Positions 49,741-61,600 of a stretch of DNA of 64,000 nt are shown piece after piece. The stretch is from Luteimonas mephitis DSM 12574 (GTDB lineage Bacteria; Pseudomonadota; Gammaproteobacteria; Xanthomonadales; Xanthomonadaceae): positions 1-64,000 of the forward strand of contig NZ_AULN01000012.1 of assembly GCF_000422305.1 (NCBI RefSeq), written 5' to 3'. The notes under the pieces were generated by a model. The model did no database searches. It was not told the origin of the DNA and worked only from the letters and a program-made list of their open reading frames with translations. Both the position numbers and the translations under genes were made by a program. Position 1 is the first letter of the stretch; each line of letters opens with the position of its first letter.

Positions 49741-50082
49741 TCAGGGCTCCTGTCCGCCGGCGTCCGGCGAGACTTGGGCGGAGATCCATTCCAGGTAGGC
49801 CGGCAGGCCGGCGGCGGCTTCGACCGCGACCACCTCCGGCAGTTCGTAGGGATGCAGCGCAACGATCCGCGCCATCAGCGCGGGCATGCGCGCGGCCACG
49901 GTCTTGATCAGCAGCTGCACTTCATCGGCGCGTTCCACCGCGCCCTGCCAGCGATACACCGACTGCACGCCCGGCAGCACGCTGACGCAGGCGGCCAGGC
50001 GCTCGCCCACCAGCGCATCGGCGATGCGCGAGGCGGTGGCGGCATCGGGACAGGTGCAGAACGCGATGACGGCTTGTGGCAT
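49741..50082 (-). CDS. cutA: Divalent cation tolerance protein CutA
   Basis: A 113-residue trimeric protein of the CutA1 family. FCTCPDAATASRIADALVGE, RLAACVSVLPGVQSVYRWQG and HPYELPEVVAVE are its conserved motifs. Linked to metal tolerance genetically in E. coli; the biochemical role is unsettled. It starts the leftward run into dsbD. Confidence 0.95.
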   Translation of the reverse strand: MPQAVIAFCTCPDAATASRIADALVGERLAACVSVLPGVQSVYRWQGAVERADEVQLLIKTVAARMPALMARIVALHPYELPEVVAVEAAAGLPAYLEWISAQVSPDAGGQEP

Positions 50083-50236
50083 GGCCCCGATTGTAAGGGC
50101 CCTGCCTGCGGTGCGCCGCGGATGGTGTGGATGGCGCTGATACCGCGATCCCGCCGGCCGGCTGCGGTGATGCGTCGTCCGGTCGGCGGAAAAGCGCGCG
50201 CCAGCCCTGGCGGCGCGCGCCCCCGGTCAGCCGGGT

Positions 50237-51115
50237 TCAGTGGACGATGTTGCCATCGTCGAATGCGCACTCGAAGTGGGGCTCGGCGAAGCCCATGGCC
50301 AGGTTGCCGGCCAGCGACACCAGGTTACCGGGCGGGCACCAGACCGCGACGGAGTTGGCCGCGTCGGTTCCAACCAGGGTGTTGTTCTCGACGCTGGCGC
50401 GGCCGGTCGTTCCGAACAAGCTGATGCCATATGCCCAACCGGTGCCGTCGGCGACGATGTTCTTGACGTTGTTGCCGATGATCGTGCCGGCGGCCGAATG
50501 GCCGGGATTGATGCCGATCGCATAGCCATTGCTGCCCGATGCGGCGGCCACGCCGTTGATCAGGTTTTCCTGCACCTCGACGTTCCCGGTGGCATAGATG
50601 CCTACCGCCTTGATCGGGTTGCCGATGACGGTGGTGCCGCCGGTATCGAGAATGCGGTTGCCGCGGACGACGCTTCCCTCGCCGCCGATGTCGATGCCGA
50701 GCCAGGTGTTGTTGTCGAAGCGGTTGTTCTCGACCAGGTGCCCGCCGCCGGTGCCGTTGTTGATCACCACGCCCTTCAGGAAGCCTCGGATCGCACAGTT
50801 GCGCACCGTGATGTTGGAGCGTTCCAGCGCATTGATGCCAATCGTGAGCGTGCCCTGGCCCGCGCCCAGGCCGCCCAGCTTGTAGTCGTTGCAATCGATG
50901 GTGACGTTGTTCGTCGTGATGTTGATCGCTTGGCCGCTGGCCTGCGAGGTACTCACGTCCCGTCGCAGGCACCAGGTCCCCTGCGTGCTGATCGTGGCGG
51001 GCACCGAGTCGATGAAGCCCTTGCAGCCGTCATAGCTTTGTGCCGCCTGTGCAGGCATGGCTGGCAGAAGACACAGCCCGCCCAGCAGTACCACTGATGC
51101 CAGTGTCGCTTTCAT
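50237..51115 (-). CDS. Secreted right-handed parallel beta-helix protein
   Basis: A 292-residue protein. Signal peptide ending ...PAMPAQA, then a Cys-containing N-terminal cap (YDGCKGFIDSVPATISTQGT) and repeated short strands ending in Asn/Gly turns (NITVRNCAIRGF, LVENNRFDNNTWLGIDIGG, VEVQENLINGVAAASG), the pattern of pectate-lyase-like beta-helix (PbH1) repeats. No clear catalytic set, so enzyme activity is unproven. Monocistronic. Confidence 0.8.
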   Translation of the reverse strand: MKATLASVVLLGGLCLLPAMPAQAAQSYDGCKGFIDSVPATISTQGTWCLRRDVSTSQASGQAINITTNNVTIDCNDYKLGGLGAGQGTLTIGINALERSNITVRNCAIRGFLKGVVINNGTGGGHLVENNRFDNNTWLGIDIGGEGSVVRGNRILDTGGTTVIGNPIKAVGIYATGNVEVQENLINGVAAASGSNGYAIGINPGHSAAGTIIGNNVKNIVADGTGWAYGISLFGTTGRASVENNTLVGTDAANSVAVWCPPGNLVSLAGNLAMGFAEPHFECAFDDGNIVH

Positions 51116-51340
51116 GGTTTCCCCTAGATGACCCGGCCCCTCCGGGTTCGCCCGCGAATGTAGCTGAACAGGGGAGGGAAGTGCATGTGCTCCGGCGACC
51201 CCGGATGCCGGCATGAAAGGGGTGCCAGCAAGGACCGCGGGTACTTGGGCCGTCTGGGCCCTTGGGCTGTACCGGCGTCGATGCCGCCGCCGCAGGAGCG
51301 GTGATGCGCTGGCCTGCGGCGGAGGTTGCGGCGGGTCGGG

Positions 51341-53104
51341 TCAGTTCAGCTGGCAGGTCGCGGGCTGGGTGGATTCGAACAGGGCCCGGGTCGCCCATTC
51401 GGGGTGGTCCACGAACGGATTGCGGTTGCCCTGGAAGCTGAAGACCACTTCGTTGCGTTCGCGCTCCGCGGCGTCCGGCGGGTCGGCCTGGTGCCAGGCC
51501 AGCAGGGTCGACAGCAGGCCCATGTAGGCCGGCGAGCCCGAGGTCTTGACGATTTTGCTGCGGACGTCGGTGAGCTCCAGGTCGGGTTCGGACTGGCCGC
51601 TGTGGATGTCCCTGCCGCCCTCGTAGCGGATCGCCATGTACATCACGGCGCGCGCCATGTCGCCCTTGCGCTTGTCCCAGACCTCGAACGAGCCGGCGTT
51701 GCCGTCCGGGCCCTTCACCCAGTTGGAGTCGCCCGCGCCGCTGCCGCCGCCGCTGCCGTTGTTGGCTTCGGTGGCGCGCGCGCCGCAGTTGCTCGACGCC
51801 GGGCAGTCGGCGTACGGCTTGTTTCCACGGTCGCTGTTGTAGGCCGCGTCGGTGAGATAGAGCATGTGGGTGTCGGTGTAGGGCGCGTTGGGCAGGCCCT
51901 TGTCGCCGCCGGTGCTGCTGAAGCCCAGCGAGTTGGGCCAGCTGTGCTCGCGGTTGTACTTCAGTCCGGAGCCCGATCCGGCGCGGTCGGTGCCCTTGGC
52001 GTAGCTGCGGTTGCGGTAGGCGTCGAGGATGCGGCCCGCGTTGGCGGGATCTTCGTCGGCGATCTCCAGGATCGTCCAGGTGCTGGTGCCGCTGCCGCTG
52101 TACGGATAGACGGTGTGGCCGCGGATGGTCTGGTGCAGCGAGCAGCGCAGCTGGCCCGGGCTGCTGGCGTTGACGTGCGCGTAGTAGTCGCCGTCCCCGC
52201 CGCCGCCATCGGCAACCGTGAAACCGACCGATGCGCTGGTGCCCGGATGCGCGCCGCCGGCGTCGCTGATCTTCGCCGCGTCGATCGACAGCACGCAGTG
52301 TTCGCCACCGTGCAGCGCGGTGGCGGTGGACAGGGTGAAGCTGCCGCCCGAGGCCGGGTGCGCCAGCGCCACGCTGCCTGACACGTCGCAGGCCAGCGAG
52401 AACGCGCCGCTGCTTGCATCGACCACTTCGTTGAACACGACTTCCAGGTCGCCGGCGGCCGGAAAGCCGGTGGCGCCGTCGGCGGGCGTGGTCGATACCA
52501 GAACGGGTGCCGGGTTGCCGCCGCCGCTGAAGCCCTGGCCGGCGTTGCAGGCGCCGAAGCTGTGCGCCGACGAAGCCGCCCAGCTGAAGTCGTCGTAGCC
52601 GCTGCCGTTGCCGCGCAGCTGCAGCGAGGTGCCGACCGGCGTGCTGCTGTTCTCGGCTACCGGCAGGCTGTCGCTGGTCAGGCCCGCTGCCGGGCCGCTG
52701 CCGGCGGTGACGCTGCCCTCGTAGCCGATGAACTGCACCATCTGGCCGCCGGCGTTGACCAGCGCAATGGCATCGTTGGATCCGTTCTGCAGGCCGTCGC
52801 GCGGGTAGGCGACCGTGGCGATCCGCACGCTGCCGCCGCAGCTCGAAACGCTGCCGTTGGGCACCGCCTTGCTGCCGTAGACCGAGGCGTTGCCCGGCGA
52901 GCTGCCGCCGTTGTAAAGGTGGATCCGGTAACCGGACAGGTCTTCGCCAGCGGTGGCGACCACCTCGATCCGCTCGCCGCTGTCGCTGCCGGCATTGTCG
53001 TAGTGCAGCTCGTTGACGAAGACCGCCGCGTGGCCGCTGCCGCACGCCAGCAGCAGGCTGCCGGCAAGCAGGAGGTGGGCGGGTCGGGCGAAAGCGAGGG
53101 CCAT
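51341..53104 (-). CDS. Secreted endonuclease I family nuclease with lamin-tail and Ig-like domains
   Basis: A 587-residue protein. Signal peptide with a possible lipobox (LLACGSG); lamin-tail domain (about 28-160, AVFVNELHYDNAGSDSGERI); Big_5-like domain (about 205-310, VLVSTTPADGATGFPAAGDL); and a C-terminal endonuclease I domain (about 315-587) with YNREHSWPNS, THMLYLTDAAYNSDRGNKPY and KRKGDMARAVMYMAIRY, the NucM/Vvn-type metal site. GGAG six bases before the ATG at 53104. It probably degrades extracellular DNA for nutrients or biofilm dispersal. Confidence 0.88.
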   Translation of the reverse strand: MALAFARPAHLLLAGSLLLACGSGHAAVFVNELHYDNAGSDSGERIEVVATAGEDLSGYRIHLYNGGSSPGNASVYGSKAVPNGSVSSCGGSVRIATVAYPRDGLQNGSNDAIALVNAGGQMVQFIGYEGSVTAGSGPAAGLTSDSLPVAENSSTPVGTSLQLRGNGSGYDDFSWAASSAHSFGACNAGQGFSGGGNPAPVLVSTTPADGATGFPAAGDLEVVFNEVVDASSGAFSLACDVSGSVALAHPASGGSFTLSTATALHGGEHCVLSIDAAKISDAGGAHPGTSASVGFTVADGGGGDGDYYAHVNASSPGQLRCSLHQTIRGHTVYPYSGSGTSTWTILEIADEDPANAGRILDAYRNRSYAKGTDRAGSGSGLKYNREHSWPNSLGFSSTGGDKGLPNAPYTDTHMLYLTDAAYNSDRGNKPYADCPASSNCGARATEANNGSGGGSGAGDSNWVKGPDGNAGSFEVWDKRKGDMARAVMYMAIRYEGGRDIHSGQSEPDLELTDVRSKIVKTSGSPAYMGLLSTLLAWHQADPPDAAERERNEVVFSFQGNRNPFVDHPEWATRALFESTQPATCQLN

Positions 53105-53240
53105 GGCGGGCTCCGGGGGTTGCATCGGACCATCGTGCCGACGCCCGGCGGGCCGCTGCCACCCGGGCCGACCCTATGCGCGGCCGGATTCGACCCCCGG
53201 ATCGTCGAAAGTGGGACGCGGAGGCAATTTCACGCCGGCC

Positions 53241-53268
53241 CTTGAAAGTCGTGCCGGCCACCCCATCT
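53241..53268 (+). promoter_or_regulatory. Sigma-32 (RpoH) heat-shock promoter of groESL
   Basis: CTTGAAA at 53241-53247 and CCCCATCT at 53261-53268 with a 13-nt spacer; both boxes match the sigma-32 consensus exactly or nearly so. Confidence 0.88.
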
Positions 53269-53310
53269 CAGCGGCATCCCGGTCGCACCGGGTTTTGTTC
53301 GCCCGCGGCC

Positions 53311-53337
53311 TTGGCACTCGTTTCAGGCGACTGCTAG
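53311..53337. promoter_or_regulatory. CIRCE operator (HrcA) overlapping a sigma-70-like promoter
   Basis: TTGGCACTC-N9-GACTGCTAG matches the CIRCE consensus TTAGCACTC-N9-GAGTGCTAA at 15 of 18 arm positions. TTGGCA (53311) and TAGAAT (53335-53340), 18 nt apart, form a sigma-70-type promoter under it. It lies downstream of the sigma-32 start. Confidence 0.78.
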
Positions 53338-53394
53338 AATCCGCGCCCGTTCGTTCGTCATTCCCAGAACAATCAACCACTTGTGAGGATCGCA

Positions 53395-53682
53395 ATGAAT
53401 CTCAAGCCGCTCTACGACCGCGTGGTCGTCAAGCCCATCGAAGCCGACGAAGTCACCGCCGGCGGCATCGTCATCCCAGACAACGCCAAGGAAAAGCCGA
53501 CCAAGGGCGAAGTGGTGGCCGTAGGCGAAGGCAAGGCGCTGGACAACGGCCAGCTGCGCGCGCCCAAGGTCAAGGTCGGCGACAAGGTCATCTACGGCCA
53601 GTACTCGGGCAGCGCCTACAAGCTCGAGGGCGTCGAATACAAGATCGTGCGTGAGGACGACATCCTCGCGGTGCTCGCGTAA
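53395..53682 (+). CDS. groES: Co-chaperonin GroES
   Basis: A 95-residue heptameric lid of the GroEL cage. [20 protein letters not shown] is the family start, and [20 protein letters not shown] is the mobile loop that docks on GroEL. ATG at 53395 with GTGAGGA upstream. Followed by groEL after a heptamer-bounded 142-bp spacer. Confidence 0.97.
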   Translation: MNLKPLYDRVVVKPIEADEVTAGGIVIPDNAKEKPTKGEVVAVGEGKALDNGQLRAPKVKVGDKVIYGQYSGSAYKLEGVEYKIVREDDILAVLA

Positions 53683-53695
53683 GCGACCCCCGCCT

Positions 53696-55465
<1,770 letters not shown>

Positions 55466-55490
55466 TCCACGCCTTCCGCGAAGTACCAGG

Positions 55491-55520
55491 AAAGCCCCGC
55501 ATCACTGCGGGGCTTTTTCT
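55491..55520 (+). terminator. Intrinsic terminator of groESL
   Basis: AGCCCCGC ... GCGGGGCT followed by TTTTTCTTT, 28 bp after the groEL stop. AAA on the left side may allow it to act for the convergent effector gene as well. Confidence 0.92.
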
Positions 55521-55552
55521 TTGCGGCGTGCGTCTTCCGCGACGGCAGGCCC

Positions 55553-57001
55553 CTACATCTGCATGACCGGACTGCTCCGGCCAGGGTCGCCGGGCACTTT
55601 CGCCAGTTCGCGTTGCTGCGCGGATTCCTGTTTTCGGGTGGAGGCATGGCTGGCAGCAAGCAGCCGTTCGTCCGACTGCTCCACGGGCGTGCCGATTGCC
55701 TGGCCCGTGGCGACACGCGTGCGCAGGTGCGCGGGATCGCTCAATTGCCCCTCGACCGCGAACACGTTGGCGCCGTCCACGCCCATGACCACGTGGTCAA
55801 CGCGACGCAGGCCGGCTTCCCTGCATTGCGCGAGAAGGCATCGACTCATGCGCTCGCTCGCGTCGTCGTAAGGCTTGCCGATGCCATCGTCGATCCTGCG
55901 CACGCCCTCGCGGATCTGCTGCAGCATGGCGTGGTTCGGGTGGTCGGGATCGGTCGGGCTGGGCGCGCCAGGATTCACTCCGGTCGCACCTGATCGCGCG
56001 CTCCCGGCTTCCCATGCCAGCGTTGACACGGGTGAGGTGTGTACGTGCGAGACAGCCGTATGCTGGAACAGTCCGGCCTTCGGCGGATTGGTGCCCGTGT
56101 CCAGGTACGGTATCGGCTGCTGATTGGTTCCGAGATTAATGCCATTCTCCTCAAGCAGCTTCTCGGACAACCGCAGCTGCGACAGATCGACCCTCACCTG
56201 GGGCTTCGGATTGTGTTGGCGCTCAAGCTGCGCCGCTTGCTGGACGGGCCACGCGCCGTAGTGGTTGGCGTAGTCGGAATTGCCGCGGTGCCCGGCCCTG
56301 CTGTCGACCGGCGCTTTGTCGAAGAAGTTCTTTCCCATCGCTTCGAGATTGGCGGGTGTGAAGCTCAGCGTGAGATCGGGGTTCAGGGTCAGGTTGGGTT
56401 TCAGGGTATAGGTGTAGTGCGGATAGGTTCCGGCTTGATCGATGAAGTCCCTCATCCTCCCCGATTGGGCGCTGTAAATGTCACCCAACGTCGGATTCGG
56501 TTTCGTGGTCTTGACGAGACTGACAACTGCGTTCCAGCCGGCGATCTCCGCTCCGGCTTCGTCACGGCGATTGGCGGCGAGCAGCCTGTCGATCTCGTCG
56601 GTGTAATCGTGATCCGTTCTGGCCGCCTGCGTGGCATCCTTCATGAAGTCCAGGTAAGCCTGCGTCGTGGCGGCATGATTGAAGCCATGCTGCAGTTCGT
56701 GGCCAAGCACGAACGTCACTTCACCTGCATCAAACGCTTTCCCGGCGGGAGGCGTCGCCAGTCCGGCCAACGGCAAGTGCATTTCCTTGTGCTGGCCGTG
56801 ATACTCGCCGCCTGCGTGGGGGTTGGTCAGCGGCAAGATCTGCTTGAGATGTCCTTGCGCCACTGCATTGTTGATCTGGTCGATCAGTGCTGGCGATGCG
56901 GTTATGACGGCCTGGAGGTTGTTGACGTGGTCCTGAGTGACACCGGGTCGGCTGCCGAAGGCGGAGATGACCGCCTGGGCCCGTGGGGTGATGGTTGGCA
57001 T
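55553..57001 (-). CDS. Predicted antibacterial T4SS effector: HExxH domain plus XVIPCD
   Basis: A 482-residue protein. The C-terminal part (about 345-450) matches the XVIPCD secretion domain of Xanthomonadales T4SS effectors: HPNHAMLQQIREGVRRIDDG, GLRRVDHVVMGVDGANVFAV and SDPAHLRTRVATGQAIGTPV, then a Gln/Ser-containing tail. The N-terminal domain has VLGHELQHGFNHA (HELQH 101-105), a gluzincin-type zinc motif, with EAGAEIAGWNAV about 48 residues on as a possible third ligand. It would be injected into rival bacteria and cut an envelope target. AAGGAG precedes the ATG; a putative immunity lipoprotein gene ends 16 bp upstream. The T4SS genes are not in the window. The exact enzymatic target is unknown. 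Confidence 0.83.
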   Translation of the reverse strand: MPTITPRAQAVISAFGSRPGVTQDHVNNLQAVITASPALIDQINNAVAQGHLKQILPLTNPHAGGEYHGQHKEMHLPLAGLATPPAGKAFDAGEVTFVLGHELQHGFNHAATTQAYLDFMKDATQAARTDHDYTDEIDRLLAANRRDEAGAEIAGWNAVVSLVKTTKPNPTLGDIYSAQSGRMRDFIDQAGTYPHYTYTLKPNLTLNPDLTLSFTPANLEAMGKNFFDKAPVDSRAGHRGNSDYANHYGAWPVQQAAQLERQHNPKPQVRVDLSQLRLSEKLLEENGINLGTNQQPIPYLDTGTNPPKAGLFQHTAVSHVHTSPVSTLAWEAGSARSGATGVNPGAPSPTDPDHPNHAMLQQIREGVRRIDDGIGKPYDDASERMSRCLLAQCREAGLRRVDHVVMGVDGANVFAVEGQLSDPAHLRTRVATGQAIGTPVEQSDERLLAASHASTRKQESAQQRELAKVPGDPGRSSPVMQM

Positions 57002-57017
57002 CCTGCGCTCCTTGCAG

Positions 57018-57740
57018 TCAAGTGATCAGTACCATCTGCACGCAGCCATGGCTGGTCTTTTCATGCGGCTCGTTCGCTTCGCCCCGGGGATAGACCTGGA
57101 CTCCAAGTTCTGGGCGATAGAACGTCCAGTAAAGCAGCGAGCCATGCGGTAGCCGTTCCTCGCCGGGAGGGGCGGGCGGCGCAGAATCGTAGTAGGGCTC
57201 CCGGGTAAAACCCATCGATTCCAGTTCGGATGCGAACTTTTCAAAGTCGATTTGGCAGATGTCGGTCATTGGAGGACTGGAACCGGGGACGGTTTCATTG
57301 AAGCGGAGTTCAAAACGCGGCCCTTGAAACAACGACTTGTCCACGCCGAAACCGTAACTCCAGTCCTGCGTCAGCTGGCCTCCGAATCCATATCGTTCAC
57401 TCCCGTCATTCGCGAACTCGATGGTCACCCCGGTGACTTCATGCAGTTTTTCCGGCGTGAAATCCTTGATGCTCCTGCTGTTTCGAATCAGGTCCAGCAG
57501 CCTGGTCAACAGCTGTTCTGCGTCGAGCCTTGGAGAGGAAGGAGTTGTTGCTGCGGCGTTCATGGCTTGAGCCTCCTTGGCAGGATGCGGCGGGTTGGAA
57601 GCGACGCAGGCGGATACCGCCAGCACGCAGGCAATGGCAGATGCATGGTTGAGGAAGGCGATGAGCAGGGGCATCGGCCGTTTGAACGGCATGGGTTGGC
57701 GCGGTGGTCTGTTGCTGGCGTCCCGGTTGCTGCGGTGCAC
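57018..57740 (-). CDS. Putative immunity lipoprotein for the adjacent T4SS effector
   Basis: About 240 residues. A lipoprotein signal (LNHASAIACVLAVSACVAS, lipobox VSAC) is followed by a periplasmic domain (LDLIRNSRSIKDFTPEKLHE, then YGFGGQLTQDWSYGFGVDK). X-Tfi immunity proteins are typically small periplasmic or lipid-anchored proteins encoded just before the effector, as here. Start uncertain: GTG 57740 has GGAGG six bases upstream; ATGs at 57692 and 57674 give a more usual signal length. Similarity to a specific Tfi family is from memory and needs checking. No known fold recognised. Confidence 0.68.
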   Translation of the reverse strand: MHRSNRDASNRPPRQPMPFKRPMPLLIAFLNHASAIACVLAVSACVASNPPHPAKEAQAMNAAATTPSSPRLDAEQLLTRLLDLIRNSRSIKDFTPEKLHEVTGVTIEFANDGSERYGFGGQLTQDWSYGFGVDKSLFQGPRFELRFNETVPGSSPPMTDICQIDFEKFASELESMGFTREPYYDSAPPAPPGEERLPHGSLLYWTFYRPELGVQVYPRGEANEPHEKTSHGCVQMVLIT

Positions 57741-57966
57741 AGGCATCCTCCGTTGATGCGTGGGATGGACAGACTAGCGCGGGCTGTTGGGCGGTTCCAT
57801 AACGAACTTCCCGATTCGCCGGATGGCCATCCGACATTCTGATGCGTCGCGGGTTTCCGTGTTCGCGAACGACGGGGCGTGCTCTGGAGGGCTTTGGCGT
57901 GCCCGGCAAGCGACATCCGCCACCCGGACTTGAGTGCGTCCCCCCAGTACCACTACGCTTCACCTC

Positions 57967-58575
57967 ATGCCGACTTCGCTGATCATCGTCGACGACTTCC
58001 TCGGGCCCGCGGACGCGAAGGGCTTGCGCGAGGCCGCGCTCGGGCTGACCTACCCGGAGCAGCAGGGTGCGTTTCCGGGCCGCAACTCGGTGGAGCGGAT
58101 GGAGATCGGTGGATTGACCGAAGCGGTGTCGCAGCTGGTTGGCGAACCGCTCAAGCCGATGCCGCCGACCGAATCGCACGCCAAGTTCCGGATCACCCTG
58201 GCCGGCGACGTCGGCCGGGCCAAGGTGCACGTCGACTCGTCGCACTGGTCCGGCATCCTCTACCTCAGCCGGCCCGAGGATTGCCGCGGCGGCACCGAGT
58301 TCTTCCGCCACATCCCGACCAACACCGAGCGCGCGCCGTACGACGACGCCGAGCTGGCCGCGATGGGTTACAGCTCGCGCAAGCAGATGTTCAGCGAGGT
58401 CATCAACCGCGACGGCACCGACGACTCGAAGTGGGAAATGACCATGCGCGTGCCGATGCGCTTCAACCGCCTGGTGCTGCTGCGGCCGTGGCTGTGGCAC
58501 ACGGCGGGCGAGGCGTTCGGCGACCGTCCCGGGAACGGGCGGCTGGTGTACCTGATGTTCTTCGCCGCGGGCTGA
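57967..58575 (+). CDS. DUF6445 family protein, 2OG-Fe(II) oxygenase-like
   Basis: A 202-residue protein. LIIVDDFLGPADAKGLREAA, GAFPGRNSV, KVHVDSSHWSGILYLSRPED then CRGGTEFFRH, and LRPWLWHTAGEAFGDRPGNG. The H-x-D and a distal His fit the iron-binding facial triad of 2-oxoglutarate dioxygenases; the overall pattern matches DUF6445. Substrate unknown. ATG at 57967 directly before the conserved first strand. Stands alone, convergent with the PKD gene. Confidence 0.78.
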   Translation: MPTSLIIVDDFLGPADAKGLREAALGLTYPEQQGAFPGRNSVERMEIGGLTEAVSQLVGEPLKPMPPTESHAKFRITLAGDVGRAKVHVDSSHWSGILYLSRPEDCRGGTEFFRHIPTNTERAPYDDAELAAMGYSSRKQMFSEVINRDGTDDSKWEMTMRVPMRFNRLVLLRPWLWHTAGEAFGDRPGNGRLVYLMFFAAG

Positions 58576-58663
58576 ACTCGCGTGGCGGCACCGCTGCGCG
58601 GGCGCGTCGGCGCAGGCCGCGTGGCAGCCGCCGGAGCATCGGCCCGCGCATGCGGGTGCATCG

Positions 58664-61600
58664 TCAATCCACGGGCTCCGCGTGCCAGTCGACGGTGACC
58701 TTGCCGAGGTTTCCCTTGCCCAGGGCTTCCACGATGTAGGGATGCGCGCTGATCCACGTGGTTTGCTCGGTGGGGATATCGTCGAATTTCGGAATCACCT
58801 GGACCGGCACCGAGCCGCTGATGGAGGTCGATGACGTCAGCGGTTGTTCGACGCGTGCGGACTCGATCCAGTAATGGGATTGCGTCGACTTCTTGCCTTC
58901 GCCGCGGCTCCAGCGTTCTTCGGTACCGTAGACCTGTCCCTGCAGGAAGAACGAGAAGGTGCACTGGTTGGCATCCAGGACGAGGTTCAGCATCGAACCG
59001 TCTTCGGTCATGTCCGGCTCCTGGCGCCGGATCTGGCCATTGCCGACGAACGTCTGGTAACTGGCCAGGCCCCGGTCGTCGTACTGGTGGACGCTGAAGG
59101 ACACGTCCGCCGAGCCCTGCGGAAGCGGGCTGTAGTAGCGCACCAGGTAGTCGGCACCGCGCCACTGGCGACGGGTGTGCTCGGCCAGTTCGGCCTTGAG
59201 GTTGATGCGGAGGTTGAACTTGACGTTGCGGTCCAGGTTGTCGTCCCAGACCTCGTTGTTCTTGGTGTACGACATTCCGCCCGTCCAGGCCTTGTGCTTC
59301 AGCAGCTCCTCGGCATCGCAGGCGAAGTCGTCGGCCACAGAGACGGGTGCGGTCTTGGTGTCCGTTGCGCCGCCGTCGATGATGGTGAGCGAGGGCACGA
59401 AGCTGCCGCGGCGTTCGAAGCGGTGTTCGGCCTTGCGGGTGGCGAGGCAGTCGTCGAAGGACTGCCGCTCCGAGCCGTCGCCCGGGTCGAACTCGCACCG
59501 CGGCGCCTTCCTGTCTTCGGGCCACGGGATGTTCCAGTTGAACCGGGCATCCAGTGGCGCCTTGCCGGAGCCGGGCCTGGCTTCGAACGTCCAGTCGGGG
59601 AACACCTCGGCCTTGCCCTCGGCCTTGTTCTCGTCGAGGCGCAGCTTCGCCACGTAGGCGCCGCCGGTGGCGTCCTCCAGCCGCGAGGTATGCGGGTAGG
59701 TGTGCCGGAACGACGTGGTGTCGGTGCAGTCGGCGATGCGCTCGACGTCCGAGCCGTCGCCGAAGTCCAGCGTGCAGGCGACGGGCTTGCCATCCTCCCT
59801 GGGAAGCAGGCGCCATTCCAGTTCGACGTCCAGCGGCGCAACCCCGTGGCGCGGGGACGCGTCGAAATCGATATCGACTGAAATCCGCTTCGAGCTTTCC
59901 GGCATGTCGGTGCCGAAGGCGCCGCCGCTCCACACGCAGCCCCAGCACAGGGAATGGTCCTGGAGCACCTTGCTGCGCGTGCCAGGCCCGCGCGGCATCA
60001 CGCGCACCTTGGCCTGGCCTTGCGACTTGCCGAGCCATTCCAGCTTTTCCTCCTGCGAAGAGAGGATCGACTCGTCATGGCTGAAGAGGCTGACCAGGTC
60101 GCTGCTGGTGACTTCGATCGGTCCCCAGTGCTTCGGTGGCAAGGCAAGCACGCCGGCGTTGACCGCGTTCGAAGCGTTGGGCTTGACTGAATCGACGCCC
60201 CGAAGCACGGCCATGTACACGTCGACCATGCGCGAGAAGAATCCCATGAGCTGGGTGAGGCTCGCCGAATCGATCTTGATCGCGGGCCCGACGGTTGCTT
60301 TGACGACGTCGATGATGTCGTTGACGGTGATGGTCTGCGGCTGGTTGCGGGCCTCCACCATGATCCTGGACTGCGTGGTCTGGTGCCGCTGGATCAGCGG
60401 CTTGGGAACCTCGAGCTCGAACCGCGTCAGGGTGGCGGGGAGGAGCGAGGGTGCGACCTTCCCGATCACCAGGTTGGTGACGCTCAGCAGGGCGGAAATC
60501 ACCACGGTCGCCGGATTGCTGGCGACCATCGGGCCACCGAAGATCACCGTGAAGTTGGCCCAGGCGTCGGCGGTGGGCCGGATGTACTGGGTCGCCAGGT
60601 CGTCCAGCAGGCCCTGGATCTGCATCAGGCAGGCCAGTTCCATGTCCTTGCCGCCGGAGCGGCACCTCGGGCCGGGTTTCCATCCGCCGGCCAACGCAAG
60701 CAGCGCGGGGAATCCGGCGCCGGCCGCGGGCATCGTGATGCCACCCGCGGCGGCCGGGCCTGCGCCCAGCGCGGCGGCAAACGCTTCCATGTTGGCCGCG
60801 GTCCCGCTCGAGGCCATCAGTGCGTCGAGCAGCGCCACGTCCGGTTTCGTGTTGTTGAGCAGGGGTGAGGAACCGGCCAGGACGGCGGCAAGCGAGTGAT
60901 CGCCTTCGCTGACCAGTTCGCGCAGCACCGCCAGCATCGCGCGACGGTGCGCCATGTCCTGTTCGTCTCGCGCAAGGAGCGCTTCGAAAATCGCCTGGTA
61001 GGCATCGACGGCTGCATCCAGGGAGCGCTGCACGCTGGCGGTGGTGCCGGGCGCGCGCTGCAGTGCGGTGATCCGCAGCCCCTCCTGGCTCGCGGCCACG
61101 AGCCTTCCATGACGGCGGATTTCCACGATTTGCGCCTTCGCAGGCGGCACCGGCCAGCCAGCCGGGCCCAGGTACAGCGGGACACGGGTCTGCAGCCTGC
61201 CGTCGCCCAGCCGCATGGCCGACGTGGGCTGGCCGCCGATCGTGATCTCCAGGGCTGCGGCGTCTTCGTCCGGCAGGCCGGACAGGATGACGGGGGCACC
61301 GGGCGGAGCCTCGGCCGGTGCGAAGGTGAGTACCACGGGTCCGGCGGGGGATTCGGGGTTGCCTGCAGCGGCGCTGCGGTCCGGAGTCGTGGATGACACA
61401 TCGTCCGGCGTGCGCAGCAGCAGGACCGCGATCGCGATCGCAGCGACGCCCATCGCGCCGGCGACCACCATCCGTCGATGTGGCAGCCACAGGTAGAACC
61501 GATTCAGCGCGGGGAACGCGGTGCCGCGCAGCCAAGCCCGGATGGCGGGAATCGCCCGCAGCACGATGAACCTGCCGACCGCGACAAGCAGCGCCAGCAG

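Larger units (their letters stand above)
53105..53394. other. 290-bp regulatory region upstream of groES
   Basis: No coding sequence. It contains the sigma-32 promoter and the CIRCE operator listed below, and the divergent start region of the nuclease gene. Confidence 0.7.
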
